Source of the DNA: Pseudofrankia nepalensis
GTDB taxonomy: Bacteria > Actinomycetota > Actinomycetes > Frankiales > Frankiaceae
DNA: 64,000 bases
Reading direction: 5' to 3' (one strand)
NCBI RefSeq assembly: GCF_016786305.1
Contig: NZ_JADWYV010000001.1
Part shown: piece after piece, positions 17,517 to 27,800 of the stretch
Layout: the number at the start of each line of letters is the position of its first letter
Numbering within the stretch: the first letter of the stretch is position 1
Made by a program: the position numbers and the translations under genes
Notes under the pieces: generated by a model
Seen by the model: the letters and a program-made list of their open reading frames with translations, nothing else
What the model was told of the DNA's origin: nothing
Database searches by the model: none

Positions 17517-20500
17517 ATGCCCCGCCGGGCCACCCCCACCCGCACCGTCCGACCACTCGCCCCACCGGTCCCCGCGCCTGGCTCCGCTCCGCGCCGTGGC
17601 ACCGAGCCGCGCCGCTCCGCGCCGGCCCAGGTCGGAGCAGGCGACATCCTGCGCAGCCTGGTCGCGCTGACCACCCTGATCGGTTTCCTCGCCGGCGTTC
17701 CCGCGCTGCTGTGGGCCTGGCGCGCCAACCCGCTGCCGACCACCTGGCAACCCGACCGCTGGTGGAACCTCGCCCAGGCCGGCTACATCCACCCCGACGT
17801 CGCGCCCAACACGCTGGCGGCGGTCGCCTGGCTGCTGTGGGCCTGGCTCACCCTCTGCATCGCCTGGGAAATCGTCGCCCAGGCAGCCCATGCCCACCGC
17901 CGCCAGCAGCTGCGCCGCTCCCAGCGTCGCCCAGCCCACACGCCGGCGCTCGCAGGCAGGCGCCGTGGTCGCGCCGACTCAGCCGCGCGGCCGGGCCACC
18001 CGCTCGAGACGACGGCCACCAGCTCCCACGGCCCACGCCGCGGCCCGGCGGCGGGACCGCCCACGGACGGCTCCCGTCCGGCCAGCCGGCCCGCTGCTTC
18101 CTCCCGGCCGGCACCTGCTCGACGCGGCGCGCCCGCGCCCGGCACCGTCCGACGCGGCACCGCCCGCTGGGTCGCCGCCGCCAGCGTCGTGTTCACCGTG
18201 CTCACCAGCCGCGCCGCCACCGCCAGCCCCGTCCCGGCCGTCCCCCACCCCGCCAGCGCCGCTCCGGCCGCCACGGCCCCGGCCAGCCCGACGACCAGCT
18301 GGCCGTACCTCCCCGACGGCCAGTCGAGCAGATCCGCGACGGAGCCCAGCCCGACGATCAGGCCACTGGGCACTACCGCCGACCAGGACACCGCCCCACC
18401 AGCGGCGCTCGTTCCGACCGCCACCAGCCACACGGTCCGCCCCGGCGACACCCTGTGGAACATCACCGCCGATGCCTACCCCGCCGTCTCCGGGGCGCGG
18501 CTGCCCGCGGCCGTCGACACCGTCTTCGCCACCAACCGCGGCGCCACCGACCCCGCCGGCCGTTCCCTCACCAACCCCGACCTGATCAATCCCGGCATGG
18601 CCCTCACCCTGCCCACGATCACCGCCGACGCCACCTCCGCCGCGCCGTCTCCGCCGGCACCAGCCGGCGGTGGGACGCCACCCGGTGGGCCGACTCCGCC
18701 GGCCTCCCAGCCGACCGCCACCGCCGACCCACGGACGAGCCCGTCCACCTCGCCGGCCCCCGGCCAGGCAACCGGCCCCACGTCCGCGCACGGCGTGCCG
18801 ACGCCGACGCCTGGCCTTCCCGCGTCCACCACCGCGCCGGCCGTGCCCGGTGGCGGCGACACGGTCGAGCGGGACCGCGGGGACAGGACCGCCGTGGCGC
18901 CGTGGGAGATCATCGCCGGTATCGGCGCCGGTGGTTTCCTCGCCGCCGCACTCCTGGCCGCGGTCACCCGTCGACGTCGCCGCCGCGACCACCAGACCAC
19001 CCCCGACACCACCCCACCGCGCCCCGACCCGGACGCCGCGGCCCTGCACACCGCGCTGCTCGCCAGCACCCCACACGACCCGACCGTCCGTCTGGACCAC
19101 GCCCTGCGCGCGCTGGCCGCCCTGCACACCGATCCCCACGACGACGTCGGCTCCCCCACGCCCCAGGTTGTGCTCGCCCTGCCCGACGGGACCCTCGACG
19201 TCTACCTGGCCGAACCGCTTCCCCTCCCCCCGGACCCGTGGATCGCCGACGCCCACGGCCAGATCTGGACCCTGCCCCCCGGCGCGGACCTCCCACCTGT
19301 CGACCTCGGCAATCCGCCGCCCTGCCAGGCCCTCGTCCAACTCGGCACCCAACCCGATGGCGCCACCGTCCACGCCGACCTCGAAGCCCTCGGCACCCTG
19401 ACCCTCAACTCCGCCGGCGATGACCCCGACGCCGTCGCCGGCGTCGCCCGGGCCCTGCTCGCCACCCTCGCCCTGAGCCCGCTGGCCTGCATCCCTCTGA
19501 TCCGCACGTTCGGTCTGGACCCCGCCGGACTCGCCACCGAGGACCGCATCCACCCAGCCCCCAACCTCGCCACCCTTTCCACCCTGGCCACCGGTGAGGT
19601 CACCGCCCTGCGCGCCGACCTCACCTCCGTCGCCGCCCCCACCACCTTCACCGCCCGCGCGACCGTCCCCACCGAGAACTGGGACCCCACCATCGCCGTC
19701 GTCGCCGCCCCACCCGCCGACGACATCGACAGCGACCACCTCGCCGACCTCACCACCCTCGCCGGCGCTGGGGGCACCGGCCTCGCCGTCCTGCAACCCG
19801 CCGCCCCTGGACACACCTCCCCCTGGCGCCTGACCCTTCTCCGCCCTGGTACTCGGTCCCACGCCGAGCACCCACACGCCGATGGCGACCAGCATGGTGC
19901 CTCCGTCTCGGACGACACCGTGCCCGACGGGCCGGTCGGCCTCGACCCGCTCGACGAAGACGACACCGAGGACGAGGCGCCCGGCCGCCAGCCCCGGCAG
20001 TCGGCCAGCCACGGTGAGAACGGCACCGGAACCGGCAGGCCACGCTGGCGGCTCGATCCCCTCGGCCTGGTCCTCACGCCGCCCACCCTCGCCGCCGCCG
20101 AACTCGACGCCGTCTACGCCCTGCTCACCGACGTGACCCGGCCACCCATCCCGGCCACACCTCTCGTCCCACGGCCCTCGTCCGCCGTGTCACCCGTCGC
20201 CCAGGTCCCGCCGGCCACCGGCTTCCCGGCGTCCCCTCCATTCCCACCCCTGCCACCAGTCGGCGGCAGCGGCCCGGACCGCGCCGGCGGGTGGATTCCC
20301 GACCTCCCAACCGCGCGCCCGCCGGCACCGGCGGCAATGGACACCCCGGCACCGGCGACGGCCTTCTCGGCCGACGCGCCACCGGCGATGAGACCGTCCG
20401 CCACCCTGTCCGGCGACGACTCGACCGCCGACCCGACACCGACCACCGACGCGTCACCCCCCGCCGCTCCCGCCACCGAGCCGCGCGAACCGGCCCGCCC

Positions 20501-21422
20501 ATCCGCATCGGTCGACGCCCTCAACGGCCACGGACCATCCGGCCCCGTCAGCGACGACGAGGCCCCGAGCACCCCGAACAGCCAGGCATCCGCGGGGCCG
20601 CCGGCGTACGCCGAGCCCGACTGGCAGGTCATGATCCACCTGTTCGGGCCGGCTGACGCCACCAACCGCGCGGGCCAGCACCCCACCGGCGGCCTCGCCC
20701 GCGGCCGCACCCTCGAGGTCCTCGCCTGGCTCGCCACCCACCGGGGCCGCATCCGCACCAACCTCGAGGCCGCCATCTGGCCCGACAGCAAACCCAAGCC
20801 CCGTTCCCTCAACAACCAGCTCGGCCGCGCCCGCCTTCTCCTCGTCCAGCTCGCCGGCGACGACGCCCGTGCCTGGATCCCCGCCGCCCAGACCCGCCTG
20901 CACCTCGACCCCGCCGTCACCACCGACCTCGACCTGCTCACCCACCGCCTCACCTACGCCCGCGCCCACCGCGCACACCCCGACGCCGCGATACCCGTCC
21001 TCACCGACGCCCTCGACCTGATCAACGGCACCCCGACCCTCTACGCCTGGCTCGACGCGGAACTCGGCTCCGTCCTCACCACGACCGCCGTCCGCGCCGC
21101 CGCCCTCCTCGCCGAGCTCCACCTCCAAGCCGGCGACCCCACCGCCGCCCTCGACGCCACCACCCGCGGCCTCGAGCTGCTCCCCGCCCACCCCGAGCTG
21201 TTCGCCCTGCGCCTGCGCGCCCACCACATCGCCGGCGACCAGCTCGCGCTGACCGCCGACTACCACGCCTACCTGCGCGTCGAACAAGCCGACCCCACCT
21301 GGGATGGAGAGACCAACCCCGACCTCGCCTACCTCCACCGCGTGCTCACCCGCCGCGCAAACGCGCCCAGCCGCCGGCTCACCGATTACGGCGACCCACT
21401 TGCTGGCCAGGGCCCCAAATGA
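17517..21422 (+). CDS. Membrane-bound LysM-BTAD transcriptional regulator
   Basis: A 1301-aa protein with a good AGGGAG site before ATG 17517. Two transmembrane segments (about 47-67 and 97-119), a third hydrophobic stretch near 220, a LysM domain (about 304-365: SHTVRPGDTLWNITADAYP), a further membrane segment (463-483, WEIIAGIGAGGFLAAALLAA) followed by a basic stop-transfer (RRRRRRD), a long Pro/Ala/Thr-rich cytoplasmic region and a C-terminal BTAD with TPR-like helices (about 1039-1295). LysM domains bind peptidoglycan and BTADs belong to SARP-type regulators. The layout therefore suggests that wall status sensed outside is passed to a cytoplasmic regulatory domain. No OmpR-type winged helix before the BTAD is clearly readable (LFGPADATNRAG...GRTLEVLAWLATHRG may be a degenerate one). 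It lies downstream of the pilus genes and may control them. Confidence 0.82.
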   Translation: MPRRATPTRTVRPLAPPVPAPGSAPRRGTEPRRSAPAQVGAGDILRSLVALTTLIGFLAGVPALLWAWRANPLPTTWQPDRWWNLAQAGYIHPDVAPNTLAAVAWLLWAWLTLCIAWEIVAQAAHAHRRQQLRRSQRRPAHTPALAGRRRGRADSAARPGHPLETTATSSHGPRRGPAAGPPTDGSRPASRPAASSRPAPARRGAPAPGTVRRGTARWVAAASVVFTVLTSRAATASPVPAVPHPASAAPAATAPASPTTSWPYLPDGQSSRSATEPSPTIRPLGTTADQDTAPPAALVPTATSHTVRPGDTLWNITADAYPAVSGARLPAAVDTVFATNRGATDPAGRSLTNPDLINPGMALTLPTITADATSAAPSPPAPAGGGTPPGGPTPPASQPTATADPRTSPSTSPAPGQATGPTSAHGVPTPTPGLPASTTAPAVPGGGDTVERDRGDRTAVAPWEIIAGIGAGGFLAAALLAAVTRRRRRRDHQTTPDTTPPRPDPDAAALHTALLASTPHDPTVRLDHALRALAALHTDPHDDVGSPTPQVVLALPDGTLDVYLAEPLPLPPDPWIADAHGQIWTLPPGADLPPVDLGNPPPCQALVQLGTQPDGATVHADLEALGTLTLNSAGDDPDAVAGVARALLATLALSPLACIPLIRTFGLDPAGLATEDRIHPAPNLATLSTLATGEVTALRADLTSVAAPTTFTARATVPTENWDPTIAVVAAPPADDIDSDHLADLTTLAGAGGTGLAVLQPAAPGHTSPWRLTLLRPGTRSHAEHPHADGDQHGASVSDDTVPDGPVGLDPLDEDDTEDEAPGRQPRQSASHGENGTGTGRPRWRLDPLGLVLTPPTLAAAELDAVYALLTDVTRPPIPATPLVPRPSSAVSPVAQVPPATGFPASPPFPPLPPVGGSGPDRAGGWIPDLPTARPPAPAAMDTPAPATAFSADAPPAMRPSATLSGDDSTADPTPTTDASPPAAPATEPREPARPSASVDALNGHGPSGPVSDDEAPSTPNSQASAGPPAYAEPDWQVMIHLFGPADATNRAGQHPTGGLARGRTLEVLAWLATHRGRIRTNLEAAIWPDSKPKPRSLNNQLGRARLLLVQLAGDDARAWIPAAQTRLHLDPAVTTDLDLLTHRLTYARAHRAHPDAAIPVLTDALDLINGTPTLYAWLDAELGSVLTTTAVRAAALLAELHLQAGDPTAALDATTRGLELLPAHPELFALRLRAHHIAGDQLALTADYHAYLRVEQADPTWDGETNPDLAYLHRVLTRRANAPSRRLTDYGDPLAGQGPK

Positions 21423-21754
21423 ATGCGCCCTGCGCGCCGCCCGGCAGGAGTTGTCTCGAGGAGGTAGCCTCCGAGCGCCTCGGTGTCATCCCAACGACGA
21501 AACATCGTGTGCCGAAGTAGGATCCGATCTCCGGGCGATGAATGGTCCGTGCGCTACGAAAGATAGGCGCCGAGCGGGCGTCTCATCATACCCTGCCATT
21601 GCCAGGCCTGCATACCACGACTCCGCAGTGGCGCTATCCCTTGTTGTAGGCCATCGATCGGCCGTGTGGGCGGCGACTTCATGCCATTCACTCCGAACAC
21701 ACGACGGCTACAGAGAGCTTCTTGCCATCGACCCGGAAAGTCCCAATACTACTC
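21423..21754. other. No gene seen after pilus locus
   Basis: About 330 bases of visibly lower GC between the LysM-BTAD gene and a decayed gene. I see no supported coding region, RNA gene or clear terminator. Confidence 0.4.
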
Positions 21755-22254
21755 GACGCGGATGGGATCAACAGCGGATGGTTCGCGCTCGGGGGCGCGC
21801 TGGGAGGGGTCCTTGTGACAGGAGGAATCAGCCTTCTCACCGCGACCCTGCCCAGCGATGGAGCGAGCGGACCTACGTCCGCAACCAGCACGACCAGGCC
21901 ACGCGCCTAGCGCGGAAGAGCGACGCGAATCCGCGCATCGCTACCTGGTGGCCACCAATAGATATTATCGAGCGCTCGACCACGCGCGTGACCGCCTCAC
22001 GAAGGTGCACCGGGATACCTCGACGGGTGGCGAAGACGGAGTTCACAGCAATGCAGGACGCGTACGTCTACCTGACGATCAGCAACGGGTCTGAAGTCCG
22101 ACGACTCGCGCACGAATACAGTCTCGCCCTGTACGACCTGGCCAGGCTGGCAGACCGGCCTGCCGCCGAGTGGGAAGAGGCGGACTCCATCGTCTACGAA
22201 CCCAGAAACCAACTTCGAACAGCCGTCCGGACCGAGCTAGGAATACACGACTGA
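21755..22254 (+). pseudogene. Frameshifted small membrane protein gene
   Basis: Pieces of one protein are spread over three frames. It starts near 21765 with a membrane segment (GWFALGGALGGVLVTGGISL), continues in a second frame with a basic stretch (QRWSERTYVRNQHDQATRLA), then a third (EERRESAHRYLVATNRYYRA), and returns to the second for the last 67 residues (YVYLTISNGSEVRRLAHEYS ... RTAVRTELGIHD). Intact actinobacterial relatives run in this order: one N-terminal helix and a cytoplasmic helical domain of unknown function. At least three frameshifts make it non-functional unless sequencing errors are involved. Confidence 0.7.
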
Positions 22255-22417
22255 TGCCGGAACGGCCATCGATTCACGGTCGACAGGGCCGGCTAGTCAC
22301 ACCAAACCATGTTCAACCATCGACTCCAGCCGGCGACAGTGCACGGCGCCCGGTCTCCACCGAGCACTTCCGTGGTCTTGCAGAAGATCTGTTCCGTAGT
22401 TTCATCTGGATCTTCTG

Positions 22418-22540
22418 CGGATGTCCATGGACGTCCGCTGGCGCTGGTCGTTCAGGGTCTGGCGTCCGCAGTCGTCCGCGGCGGTCCGTCGTCGTGCGCG
22501 GGCTCGCCTGTCAGGTCGGCTGTCATCCCAGGCGAGCCTG
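22418..22540. repeat. Dispersed intergenic repeat, copy A
   Basis: Shows the family pattern: two GTCC boxes 10 bases apart (GATGTCCATGGACGTCCGC), a second pair 10 apart (GCGTCCGCAGTCGTCCGC), then a 12-base-spaced pair (CGCCTGTCAGGTCGGCTGTC). It lies just before the SUKH-3 gene, in the same orientation as copies B, C and D. Confidence 0.6.
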
Positions 22541-22679
22541 ACGAGGAACGGCCCGGTGCGGCCAGCCTCACTATTCTGAGCTTGGATGACGGTGCCCTCG
22601 CGGGTCGGCGCCCAGCGGCGGGATCACCGATCTGGCGATGGGCCTCGCGCAACGATGGCTGAGGATGGGTGCCAGGGCG

Positions 22680-23108
22680 ATGGACGCAGGGGAGTTGCTT
22701 CGCCGGGCTGGTTGGGCGCCGGGTCGGCGGGTCGATGTCGAGGAGATGCTCGGCGCGCTCGCGGCTGCTGGGTTTGTCGTCGTACCGGCTGCGCGGGAGT
22801 TCCTCGCCAAGTACTCAGGTCTAGTCATCACCTCGGAGGACGGCCGGAGAGTCACGCGGATCGACGGGCACGAGGCTGCGCGCCATGCGGACCCGGGCTG
22901 GTGCGCTGCCTACGGTCACGGGATCGGCCGTGCGGTCACTCCGATCGGTGAGTACTCGCACATGGTTCTGGTGATCGATGAGGCCGGGGCGTTCTGGGGT
23001 GGGTTCGACGCCCAGTACGGGTCCATGGGCGACACCATCATCGATGTGGTGCACGAACTCCTGGTCGAACCAGGCGCGCGACCATTCGACCGCGTGGTCG
23101 CCGACTGA
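22680..23108 (+). CDS. SUKH-3 family immunity-like protein
   Basis: 142 residues from ATG 22680 (ATG 22638 and 22665 are alternatives). It begins with LLRRAGWAPGRRVDVEEM, contains YSGLVIT and ends with a hydrophobic IGEYSHMVLVIDEAGAFWGG and DTIIDVVHELL pattern, which is the SUKH-3 layout. SUKH proteins are commonly immunity proteins of polymorphic toxin systems. No toxin gene sits next to it here; it is a single gene framed by repeat copies A and B, so it may be an orphan immunity cassette. Confidence 0.75.
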   Translation: MDAGELLRRAGWAPGRRVDVEEMLGALAAAGFVVVPAAREFLAKYSGLVITSEDGRRVTRIDGHEAARHADPGWCAAYGHGIGRAVTPIGEYSHMVLVIDEAGAFWGGFDAQYGSMGDTIIDVVHELLVEPGARPFDRVVAD

Positions 23109-23246
23109 CCGACCCGAGGGCAGGTCCCCGGCGGCCCGGCCGTCGCTGTAGGGCATGACGCAGGACTCCCTACTTGCCTATCGCACGGTGGGGCCTGAAC
23201 CGAAGACCGGCGCATTATCAGATCTTCGGATACTCGTCTGTATTCG

Positions 23247-23360
23247 TCCACCGACGTCCGCCGGTCCTGGTCGGGCGCCATCCGGATTCCGGAAGCGTCC
23301 ACGCTCGTCCACCGTTATCCGCCGGCTTGGCTGCCGCTCTGGCTGCCACGGCCGCAGGCC
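23247..23360. repeat. Dispersed intergenic repeat, copy B
   Basis: GTCCACCGACGTCCGCC (10-base spacing), GCGTCCACGCTCGTCCACC (10-base spacing) and GGCTTGGCTGCCGCTCTGGC (12-base spacing) follow in order. It lies between the SUKH-3 gene and the convergent DUF3885-like gene. Confidence 0.65.
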
Positions 23361-23417
23361 GCTTCCCGTCTCCGCTCGGCGCTCGTCCCGCGCCACCCTC
23401 GTCGGCAGCCTGGGTCT

Positions 23418-24020
23418 TCAAAGCCCGAGCGGATGCCCGGATAGGCAGGCTCGGTATTGCGCCTTCAGCGCGTCTCGTCGCTCGCGGGTTGGGAGGATGA
23501 CGTCGGCGCCGCCGTCATAGGGGTGGTACAGCCAGCTGAGATCGACCGGCGCGAGGATCACATTGCTCAGCTCGTCGTCAGCGACAGCCGTCAGCAGGAC
23601 GTCGATCGCACCTGGCTGCCAGGGGACCGTCTCGGCGTAGAGCTGGGTGTAGCTACGCCACTCGGGGTCCTCGTCCGGCTTCTCCAGGAAGGTACGCCAG
23701 TACCACGCAGTCGGGGCGATTTGCGCGAGCGTAGGCCAGACGGGGGAATCGGGTTCCGCGCTCTCGGTCCAGTCGCTGGTCACGACGACGAGTTCAGGCC
23801 CGGGGGCGAGCGTCGACAGCACGGTGTAGTGCCGACGGAGCACGACTGCGTACTCGGTCTCGTCGAACGGGTAGCGCTTCGAGTCGGGCAGGCTGTGAAA
23901 CCTCACCCATCGATCCGGGTACCGGTCACGCAACCAGTGCGCGACCGGAGGACACTCGGGCCACCGCTGCTCCCACAGCTCCGTCAGGGCCGACGCGGTC
24001 AGCACCTGGTTCGCCGCCAC
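23418..24020 (-). CDS. DUF3885-like protein
   Basis: About 200 residues. The open frame starts at 24086, but its first 22 residues overlap repeat copy C, so GTG 24020 is the likelier start. The sequence is well conserved in style: ELWEQRWPECPPVAHWLRDR, RWVRFHSLPDSKRYPFDE, YAVVLRRHYTVL, WYWRTFLEKPDEDPEWRSY and SWLYHPYDGGADVIL. This matches DUF3885-type proteins of Streptomyces and relatives, which have no known activity. It stands alone on the minus strand between repeat copies B and C. Confidence 0.7.
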   Translation of the reverse strand: MAANQVLTASALTELWEQRWPECPPVAHWLRDRYPDRWVRFHSLPDSKRYPFDETEYAVVLRRHYTVLSTLAPGPELVVVTSDWTESAEPDSPVWPTLAQIAPTAWYWRTFLEKPDEDPEWRSYTQLYAETVPWQPGAIDVLLTAVADDELSNVILAPVDLSWLYHPYDGGADVILPTRERRDALKAQYRACLSGHPLGL

Positions 24021-24072
24021 CAAACTTTTATACCGCGCAGCTCGGACCGCCCGATTACAAGATCGGCCCGGG

Positions 24073-24190
24073 GTGTCCACCGACATCCACGCTCGTCCGC
24101 CGGGCCCTGGTCACAGCCCTGCCCACGTCCACAGTCGTCCGCCCCGGTCGGCTAATGTCCGCGGGCTTGGCTGTACGGATGGCTGTACGC
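24073..24190. repeat. Dispersed intergenic repeat, copy C
   Basis: GTGTCCACCGACATCCACGC, then CACGTCCACAGTCGTCCGCC, then the clear direct repeat TGGCTGTACGGATGGCTGTA (12-base spacing). Same orientation and order of boxes as A, B and D. It overlaps the upstream side of the DUF3885-like gene. Confidence 0.65.
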
Positions 24191-24597
24191 GCGATCTTCC
24201 GCGATACAGGGCACGGGAAGCGTGCGCGGGGCGGTCGTTACCTCAGACAAGGGGATGGGCTGCCATTACCCCACCGCCGAAGACCCAAAGAGTGCTGGCG
24301 ATCTTACCAACACACCTACGGAGAGCAACCTTCATGCGCACCCCCAACCTGTAGATCCGGTTGATGCACAGCTTGTGGTTGGAGAAGAACCGAGCCAACC
24401 AGCTGGTGATGAGCGCCACTCCAAGGACCTGCATAGCGACCCCGACTCGAACAGAGACCTCCCCCGGTCTGAGGCAACGACCATTGCCAGCCTAACTGCT
24501 CGGCTGGATCAACTGCCCGTCGATGACCTCGACCGCGACGGGCGCGGGCGAAGCGTGGCCGGGTTCCGACCACTGACTTGCAAAGGCGGTCACGTTG
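24191..24597. other. No supported gene between repeats C and D
   Basis: Lower GC than its surroundings. Open frames exist (24222-24656 plus, 24243-24434 minus), but neither has a recognisable product or ribosome binding site. It occupies the position that a cassette gene would have and may be a decayed one. Confidence 0.4.
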
Positions 24598-24720
24598 GTC
24601 CGTGGATGTCCACCGGCGTCCGTGGACTGGCTTCGGCCGGGCCGCTGATTCCGTAGTCGTCCGTGATCGTCCACCCGAGTTCGCTGCCTGGGCTACACGA
24701 TTGGCTACACGGCTCGGCCA
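24598..24720. repeat. Dispersed intergenic repeat, copy D
   Basis: GATGTCCACCGGCGTCCGTG, TCGTCCGTGATCGTCCACCC and GGGCTACACGATTGGCTACA keep the 10-, 10- and 12-base spacings of the family although the bases differ. It lies about 100 bases before the NB-ARC gene and may hold its promoter region. Confidence 0.55.
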
Positions 24721-24826
24721 GGCTGGGCCGGTCGGTGATGTCCGGTTCGCCGTTCCTGGTGGATGCTAATTGGCAGCGTGACGGGTCATGCTGCGGGGGC
24801 AGGCTCGTACTGTCGGGAGGTGACGG

Positions 24827-27800
24827 GTGGCGAACGATCTGTCGGCCGCGGAGGCGTCGGCGTTCGCCGAGATGTTCCCGGACGTGATGTCGGCAGGTGC
24901 GTTTCTGGCGTCGGTGGGCCTTCCCCGTAAAAGTCAGCCAGCGTGGATGACCGGTACGTCCGCCGAGGACTGGTGGGCGGAGGTTGCGCGGCTGCTGGAG
25001 GCGGGCAAGGTCGACGACGGGCGGCGCCGGTTGCTGGCCGCGGCGGAGAAGTGCTACCCGGCGCACCCGCTGTTTGGTGGCAGTGGGGCTGGTCGTCAGG
25101 CGGTGTGGGTGTCGTCGTGGGAACGGCTGCGGGCGTCGCGGCCGTTGCCGGCGATGTTCGTCCCCCGTGACAGGGTCCTCGACCAGGCGGTAGCTCTGCT
25201 GGCGGTCGAGGGCGCCGGCGCGGTGGGTCTGGTGGGCGCGGGTGGCACGGGGAAATCGACCCTGGCGCGTGCGGTCCTGCATGACGGGCGGATCGGGCAG
25301 CGGTTCACCGGCGGCGCTGTGTGGGTGGAGGTCAACCCGGGCGCGGACGTGCGTGAGGTGCAGGGGCGGGTGCTGGCGGCGTTCGGGGACTCCCGGCCGG
25401 TGACCGAGGTGCGTGAGGGCCGGGAGCGGCTGCGTGACCTGCTGGCAGGCACGCGCCGTCTGGTCGTGCTCGACGACGTATGGGAAGCCGAGGTTGCGGA
25501 GGCGTTCCCGCAGGTGACGGGGATGCGCCTGTTGGTGACGTCGCGCAGCGCGCGGTTGCTGCACATGGACGCGCCGATCTGTCCGGTGGGAACGGTTGAG
25601 GAGACGACGGCGCGACGCTTGCTGGCGGCCTATTCCCGCTGCGCGGTGGAGATGTTGCCGCCGGCCGCAACGGGGATCCTGGCGCACTGCGCGGGGCTTG
25701 CGGTCGCGCTGGCGGTCGCGGGCAGCCTGGTCGGGGAGCTGTGGGAGTGGGAGGAAGTCGCCGAGGCGTTCGACGCGGCCGATCTGGCCGGGCTCACGGC
25801 CAGGTTCCCGGACTATCCCTACCCGAATCTGCTGGTGGTGCTTGCGACGAGTGTCCGGCTGCTACCCGAGGGCGCGGCAGCGCGGTTCCAGGAACTCGCG
25901 GTGTTCAAGGGACATGGCCCGGTTCCGGTCGCGGTCGTGGTGGGGCTATGGCAGACCTGCGGCGGGATGAGCCCGGCCGCGGCGCGAGCCCTGTTGCGTC
26001 AGCTCGACGGGGTCTCGCTCATACAGGTCGACCGCCAGACCCGTACGGTCACGGCCCACGACCTGCTGTTCGATTTCGCCCGCGCTGAGCTAGGCGTCGA
26101 GGCGTTCACCGCAGCGCATGGCCGCGTCGCTGGGTGGCTGCTGGATCGGTGGGGTGGTCTGACCCATGGTCTACCCGGCCTGCACGGCGCCGCCGGGTTC
26201 GACGAGGTGGACCGCTACAGCCTGGCCTGGCTGGTCGCGCATCTGCTCGCCGCCGATGAACCGGACCGGGTCGACCTTCTTTTGGCGACCGAACGCCTGA
26301 CGGCGGGTGGTCGGGTGGAAAGTGTCTGGTGCACGGCGCATGAGGATCAGGGCGGCACCGCCAGCTATCTGGCCCAGGTCCGGGCGGCCTGGGACGATGC
26401 CCGCACCCGGTACCCGGCCGGTGACCCGCGGTCTTTCGCCCGTCAGGCCGGCTATGCACTTCTAATTGGCTCGATCACCAGCATGGCCGCGAACATCCCC
26501 CCGGCGCTGCTCGTCCGCCTCGTCGAAACCGGCACCTGGCCCACCGCCCGGGCGCTGGCCTACGCCCAGGCGATCCCGCAGCCGGTGACATGTGCGCAGG
26601 CGTTGGGCGGGTTGGCGCCCCACCTGCCGGCCGAGGTACGCGGCCCTGTCCTGGTTCAGGCGCTCGCCGCCGCGACCGCCATCGACTCGCCGTACGACCG
26701 GGCGGCGGCGCTGAGCGGGTTGGCACCGCACCTGTCCGCTGATCTGCTCGCCCAGGCGCTGGCCGCCGCGCCCGCCATCGACCGGCCGTCGGCTCGGGCG
26801 TTGGCGCTGAGCGGGTTGGCACCGCACCTGCCGGCCGAGGTACGCGGCCCTGTCCTGGTTCAGGCGCTCGCCGCCGCGACCGCCATCGACTGGCCGTCGG
26901 CGCTGGCGTGGGCGCTGCGCGGGTTGGCACCGCATCTGCCCGCCGACCTGCTCGCCCAAGCCCTGGCCGCCGCCATCGCCATCGACTCGCCGGGCGACCG
27001 GGCGTGGGCGCTGCGCGGGTTGGCACCCCATCTACCCGCCGACCTGCTCGCCCAAGCCCTGGCCGCCGCCATCGCCATCGACCGGTCGGGCGACCGGGCG
27101 TGGGCGCTGAGCGGGTTGGCACCCCACCTACCCGCCGACCTGCTCACCCAGGTATTGGCCGCCGCGACCGCCATCGACCGGCCGGACGACCGGGCATGGG
27201 CGCTGAGCGGGTTGGCACCCCACCTACCCACCGACCTGCTCACCCAGGTATTGGCCGCCGCGACCGCCATCGACCGGCCGTCGGCTCGGGCGTTGGCGCT
27301 GAGCGGGTTGGCACCGCACCTGCCGGCCGAGGTACGCGGCCCTGTCCTGGTTCAGGCGCTCGCCGCCGCGACCGCCATCGACCGCGCGTCGGCCCGGGCG
27401 TCGGCGCTGCGCGAGTTGGCACCCCACCTACCCACCGAGGTACGCGCCCCTGTCCTGGTTCAGGCGCTCGCCGCCGCGACCGCCATCGACTCGCCGGACG
27501 ACCGGGCGTCGGCGCTGCGCGGGTTGGCACCCCACCTGCCCGCCGACCTGCTCACCCAAGCCCTGGCCGCCGCGACCGCCATCGACCGGCCGGACGACCG
27601 GGCGGCGGCGCTGCGCGGGTTGGCACCGCACCTGCCCGCCGACCTGCTCACCCAGGCCCTGGCCGCCGCAACCGCCATCGACCGGCCGGACGACCGGGCG
27701 GCGGCGCTGAGCGCGTTGGCACCCCACCTACCCGCCGACCTGCTCACCCAGGCGCTCGCCGCCGCAACCACCATCGACCGGCCGGACGACCTGGCGTCGG

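Noticed and set aside
24222..24656. 144-aa gene between repeats C and D
   Set aside because: No ribosome binding site, no recognisable motif, and the end runs into repeat copy D.
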